Shown here: piece after piece, positions 61,060 to 64,000 of the stretch
Numbering within the stretch: the stretch's first letter is position 1
Layout of the letters: each line of letters opens with the position of its first letter
DNA from: Nisaea acidiphila
Lineage (GTDB): Bacteria; Pseudomonadota; Alphaproteobacteria; Thalassobaculales; Thalassobaculaceae
DNA length: 64,000 nucleotides
NCBI RefSeq assembly: GCF_024662015.1
Contig: NZ_CP102480.1
Location: forward strand, 4,520,501 to 4,584,500
Direction of reading: 5' to 3'
Notes under the pieces: model-generated
The model's input: only the letters and a program-made list of their open reading frames with translations
Databases searched by the model: none
What the model was told of the DNA's origin: nothing
Program-made: the position numbers and the translations under genes

Positions 61060-61086
61060 ACCGGCACCGGGGACCGGTGCCGGTCA
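61060..61086 (-). terminator. Intercistronic terminator/attenuator after xylF
   Basis: A perfect 12-bp GC stem (61060-61071 with 61075-61086, 3-nt loop) is followed on the minus strand by TTTTCTCTTT. The permease gene follows on the same strand, so termination is presumably partial. Confidence 0.75.
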
Positions 61087-61104
61087 GGGGACGGAGCTTC
61101 GGCG

Positions 61105-62154
61105 TCAGTCGCAGGCCGCGACCGTGCCGCTCTTCACACCCTTGCAAACGACGTCCTTGGCGACCCAGCCCGCATCGATAACCACTTCGAGCTTGTCCCG
61201 GGTGATAGGGACCGGCGCGAGGAAGACCGAGCTCAGTTTCTGGCCGCCCGGGCTGGTCCAATCGGCGGCACCGGTGACCTCGCCGAGGTCCTTGCCCTTG
61301 GCGAGCTCGATGGCGATCTCCGCCGCGCGCTTGCCGAGATCGCGCGCATCCTTCCAGACCGAAACGGTCTGCGTTCCGAGCGCGACCCGGTTGAGCGCCG
61401 CGTGGTCGCCGTCCTGGCCGGAGACCGGAAGGCCTTCCATGCCCTGGGCGGTCAGGGCCGCGACCACGCCGCCCGCCGTGCCGTCGTTCGAAGCGACGAC
61501 CGCATCGACCTTGTTGTCGTTGGCGGTCAGGATCTGTTCCATGTTGCGCTGGGCGTTCGCCGGGAGCCATCCGTCCGTGTACTGCTCGCCGACGATTTTG
61601 ATGTCGCCCTTGTCGATGGCCGCTTTCAGCACCTCGAGCTGGCCGTCATGCAGGAAGTCCGCGTTTGGATCCTGCGGGCTGCCCTTGATGAAGACGTAAT
61701 TGCCTTTCGGCTGCGCCGCGAAGACCGCGCGGGCCTGCATGCGGCCGACCTCGACATTGTCGAAGGTGATGTAGAAGGCGTCCGGGTGTTCGATCAGCCG
61801 GTCGTAGCCCACCACGGGAATGCCTTCCGCCGCCGCTTTCTGAACGGCCGGCGTGATGGCCGATGCATCCTGGGCGAGGATGATCAGGGCGTTCGCGCCG
61901 CGCGCGATCAGGCTCTCGACGTCGGAGAGCTGTTTGGCCGTCGAGCTCTGCGCATCGGCGCTGATATAGTCGACGCCGGCTTTCTCGAGCGCGGCCTTGA
62001 TCGCGGCCTCGTCGGTCTTCCAGCGTTCTTCCTGGAAATTCGACCAGCTCACTCCGACGATGGCGTCGGCGGCTTTGGCGGCCGGATAGCCTGCCAGAAT
62101 GCCGCCGAGCGCAATTGCGCCGACGGCAAGAAATCTCGTGAGACTTACCCTCAT
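61105..62154 (-). CDS. xylF: D-xylose-type ABC transporter substrate-binding protein
   Basis: The 349-residue periplasmic protein has a Sec signal ([20 protein letters not shown] with AAKA cleavage near 28). It is XylF-like throughout: [62 protein letters not shown] and [19 protein letters not shown]. The ATG at 62154 follows GGGAGG; an upstream ATG at 62211 overlaps the operator. It is first in the xylF-H-G-lactonase-ROK operon. Confidence 0.9.
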   Translation of the reverse strand: MRVSLTRFLAVGAIALGGILAGYPAAKAADAIVGVSWSNFQEERWKTDEAAIKAALEKAGVDYISADAQSSTAKQLSDVESLIARGANALIILAQDASAITPAVQKAAAEGIPVVGYDRLIEHPDAFYITFDNVEVGRMQARAVFAAQPKGNYVFIKGSPQDPNADFLHDGQLEVLKAAIDKGDIKIVGEQYTDGWLPANAQRNMEQILTANDNKVDAVVASNDGTAGGVVAALTAQGMEGLPVSGQDGDHAALNRVALGTQTVSVWKDARDLGKRAAEIAIELAKGKDLGEVTGAADWTSPGGQKLSSVFLAPVPITRDKLEVVIDAGWVAKDVVCKGVKSGTVAACD

Positions 62155-62196
62155 TGTGTCCTCCCTCAAGGAACAGGCGTTAATCGCCGATTGGTT

Positions 62197-62217
62197 TATT
62201 TTTATGGTCAAAAAATA
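62197..62217. promoter_or_regulatory. AT-rich inverted repeat, probable ROK repressor operator
   Basis: TATTTTT-ATGGTCA-AAAAATA, a perfect 7-7-7 inverted repeat, lies between the divergent xylF and SDR genes, 43 bp from the xylF start. Mlc/NagC-family operators have the same TATTTT/AAAATA shape, which points to the local ROK regulator. Confidence 0.62.
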
Positions 62218-62282
62218 GGTTGCCGCAGCCGGGTATGACCGTCAATCTTTTCGTCGAACGAATCCGGGGAGGAGCAGAAGAC

Positions 62283-63053
62283 ATGGCGGCATATGCAACG
62301 CGGTACCCTGATCTTGAGGGAAAGGCCGTGTTCGTCAGCGGCGGTGCGACCGGGATCGGGGCGGCGATCGTCGAGGCTTTTTGCTGGCAGGGCGCGCATA
62401 CCTATTTCGTCGATATCGACGTCGAGTCGGCCGAAGCATTGACCGCAAGCGTTGCGGAGAAGACGGGGACTTCGCCGTTTTTTCATCGTTGCGATGTGAC
62501 GGATACGCAGGCCTTGCGGGATGCGATCGAGCGCGCGTCGGAAGTGACAGGCGCGCTTTATGCGCTGGTGAACAACGCAGCACGCGATCTGCGGGTTCCG
62601 GCGGATGAAGTGACAGAGGATGTCTGGGACGATCTGGTTGCGATCAATCTCAAGCACCAGTTTTTCGCGGCGCAGACGGCCTACCGGCTGATGGCGCCGA
62701 GCGGCTGTGGTTCGATCATCAATTTCGGCTCTATCGCGCCGGGGCAGGGGGTGAAAAATCTCTCCGTCTATTCATCCTGCAAGTCGGCAGCCTTCGGTCT
62801 CACCCGGTCGCTTGCGCGCGATTTCGGCACGGCCGGTGTCCGGGTGAACTCTATCATTCCCGGTGCGATCCTGACCCCGCGTCAATTGCGGGATTGGATC
62901 GACCCGGACACCAAGCGGGAGATTATCGAGCGGCAGTGCCTCAAGCGGGCGATGCAGGAGGACGACGTCGCCGAAATGGTCCTGTTCCTCGCCTCCAACG
63001 CTTCGCGCGGCTGCACCGCGCAGGAATTCACCGTCGATGGAGGCAATATCTAG
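62283..63053 (+). CDS. SDR family sugar dehydrogenase (D-xylose 1-dehydrogenase candidate)
   Basis: The 256-residue short-chain dehydrogenase has GGATGIG (residues 20-26), NNAARD, the catalytic Ser of INFGSIAPG and YSSCK (Tyr and Lys of YxxxK). The C-terminal QEFTVDGGNI is typical. Oxidation of D-xylose to xylono-lactone would fit with the lactonase and transporter of the divergent operon. GGGAGGAG lies 9 nt upstream of ATG 62283. Its stop overlaps the convergent monooxygenase by 4 nt. Confidence 0.88.
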   Translation: MAAYATRYPDLEGKAVFVSGGATGIGAAIVEAFCWQGAHTYFVDIDVESAEALTASVAEKTGTSPFFHRCDVTDTQALRDAIERASEVTGALYALVNNAARDLRVPADEVTEDVWDDLVAINLKHQFFAAQTAYRLMAPSGCGSIINFGSIAPGQGVKNLSVYSSCKSAAFGLTRSLARDFGTAGVRVNSIIPGAILTPRQLRDWIDPDTKREIIERQCLKRAMQEDDVAEMVLFLASNASRGCTAQEFTVDGGNI

Positions 63054-64000
63054 GCGGTTGGCTCCAGTGCAGCCGCGGCGGAAAGCGCTTCCGTGCGGAT
63101 CGAGCGGGCGAGATACCAGCCCAGAAGCCGTTTCGGCGCATGACGCATGACGAAATTGCGGATGGCGAAGGCACGGGGCGTCGAGGGAATGAAGAGCGGA
63201 GCAATCTTTCGGCTGCGTTCCTGTAGTTGAATTATGGCAGGCCGCAGACGTTGTTCGTGACCCGTAAGGGCATCTTCCACCGTATTCTTCGACAGTTCGT
63301 CCGCGAGGACCTTTGCCGATGTGATTGCCATGCCGGCGCCTTGGCCGGAGATCAGCGTCAGACAGTGTGCGGCATCGCCGAGAAGAACGATCCGTCCCGT
63401 CGACCAGGACGGCATTTCCACCAGCTCGAGATTGTCGAAGAACAGCGCATCGTCGCTCGGCAGGGCGTCGATATAGTGCAGCGCCGTCTCATGCGCGCCG
63501 GTATAAGCCGCGCGCAGGCAATCGCGTCGAGACGTGGCCGGAACGCGGCTCTGGTCGTCGGTCTTCCAAGCATAGAGCGTTGCGAGGCGGCCGTCGGAAA
63601 GGGAGTAGATTTCGGTCATCCGGCCGGGCTCGGCAAAGGAGAGGAAATCGTGGCCGAGCGCCAGATCGTCCTGCATCTGAAAGGCCGCGAAACGATATCC
63701 GAGCGGGCGGATGAAATCGGAATCCTCGCCGAACGCCATCCGGCGGATCGTGGAATGCATGCCGTCGGCGGCGATCAGCAGGTCGGCGCGGCAGTTGCTA
63801 CCGTCGCTGAGCGTTGCTGTCACCCCTGCCTCGTCCTCCTCAATTCCGGTCACAGTCGTTCCGAAACGGAGGTCGAGATCGTCCGGCAGAGCGTCATGCA
63901 GGACCTCGACGAGATCGGTCCGGGAGAGGGTGATCCAGTCCTGATGGCCGAGCAGTTCCTGATACTTGGCGCGCCAGAGCTCGCGCCCATCGCGGCCGAA
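63050..64000 (-). CDS. FAD-dependent monooxygenase (class A), 5' end outside window
   Basis: The frame is open from the right edge to a stop at 63050 (316 residues seen). FGRDGRELWRAKYQELLGHQDW, then LIAADGMHSTIRRMAF (the DG motif that contacts both FAD and NAD(P)H) and RIVLLGDAAHCLTLISGQGAGMAI (GD motif for FAD ribose) mark a p-hydroxybenzoate hydroxylase-type enzyme. The missing N-terminus would carry GxGxxG. It probably hydroxylates an aromatic substrate. The internal GTG at 63853 is not the start. Confidence 0.88.
   Translation of the reverse strand, partial: FGRDGRELWRAKYQELLGHQDWITLSRTDLVEVLHDALPDDLDLRFGTTVTGIEEDEAGVTATLSDGSNCRADLLIAADGMHSTIRRMAFGEDSDFIRPLGYRFAAFQMQDDLALGHDFLSFAEPGRMTEIYSLSDGRLATLYAWKTDDQSRVPATSRRDCLRAAYTGAHETALHYIDALPSDDALFFDNLELVEMPSWSTGRIVLLGDAAHCLTLISGQGAGMAITSAKVLADELSKNTVEDALTGHEQRLRPAIIQLQERSRKIAPLFIPSTPRAFAIRNFVMRHAPKRLLGWYLARSIRTEALSAAAALEPTA

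Noticed and set aside
1-64000. tRNA, rRNA, CRISPR array, insertion sequence or prophage genes
   Set aside because: None was seen on either strand: no tRNA-like TTCGANNC arm context, no regularly spaced direct repeats, no transposase or integrase motifs.

Overview
The window reads as high-GC chromosomal DNA of an alphaproteobacterium, most likely a marine or soil member of the Rhodospirillales. The reasons are dense GC-rich coding in tight operons, many ABC and TRAP uptake systems, a DUF2849-cysI-DUF934 sulfite reduction operon, a SAM-II-like riboswitch, a RutR orthologue and FadR/ROK/DeoR-type local regulators. This assignment is inference from gene content; there is no rRNA, tRNA or marker gene here. 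No insertion sequence, prophage, CRISPR array or replication origin was seen.

Layout. 1-9.7 kb: assorted catabolic genes. These are a GMC oxidoreductase cut by the window edge, a class C beta-lactamase-like serine hydrolase, phenylacetate-CoA ligase with a TetR regulator and a crotonase, a NIPSNAP/ABM monooxygenase pair divergent from an ArsR regulator, and kynureninase coupled to a class III CoA-transferase. 9.7-11.7 kb: a cobalamin riboswitch leads an unknown 88-residue protein and then an FAD-linked 2-hydroxyacid dehydrogenase. 11.7-16.8 kb: a glpR-ugpC-ugpB-ugpA-ugpE-type operon for glycerol-3-phosphate-like substrates. 17.0-22.6 kb: a TRAP system (dctP-Q-M) with an unusually long membrane protein, next to an Lrp/AsnC regulator.

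22.8-26.9 kb: a SAM-II-like riboswitch and a short leader ORF precede cysG-DUF2849-cysI-DUF934, for siroheme synthesis and sulfite reduction. 27.0-37.5 kb: reductive pyrimidine catabolism, with PreT/PreA, RutR, an N-carbamoyl-amino-acid (beta-ureidopropionate) amidohydrolase, dihydropyrimidinase and an NMT1/THI5-type ABC transporter. RutR-like operators lie ahead of both catabolic transcription units. 37.5-43.0 kb: a livKHMGF branched-chain-type ABC operon divergent from a GntR/FCD regulator, with a perfect palindrome between them.

43.0-48.6 kb: an alpha/beta hydrolase, three tandem paralogous sulfotransferases and a membrane adenylate cyclase. 48.7-53.6 kb: an aldehyde dehydrogenase and a polar amino acid ABC transporter. 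53.6-56.8 kb: a SARP/BTAD-TPR regulator divergent from a lysophospholipid-type acyltransferase. 56.8-63.1 kb: a xylose-type module, with xylF-xylH-xylG, an SMP-30 lactonase and a ROK repressor transcribed away from an SDR dehydrogenase, sharing an AT-rich ROK/NagC-like operator. The window ends in a class A FAD monooxygenase cut by the edge.

Recurring theme: each transporter operon in which the binding-protein gene is followed by further genes has a strong stem-loop just after that gene (ugpB, dctP, livK, xylF, the amino acid binding protein), probably setting subunit stoichiometry. The most notable leads are the B12-riboswitch-controlled unknown small protein, the SAM-II-like element with leader ORF ahead of cysG, the TRAP permease with a ~330-residue cytoplasmic coiled-coil tail, the RutR circuit and the sulfotransferase triplet.
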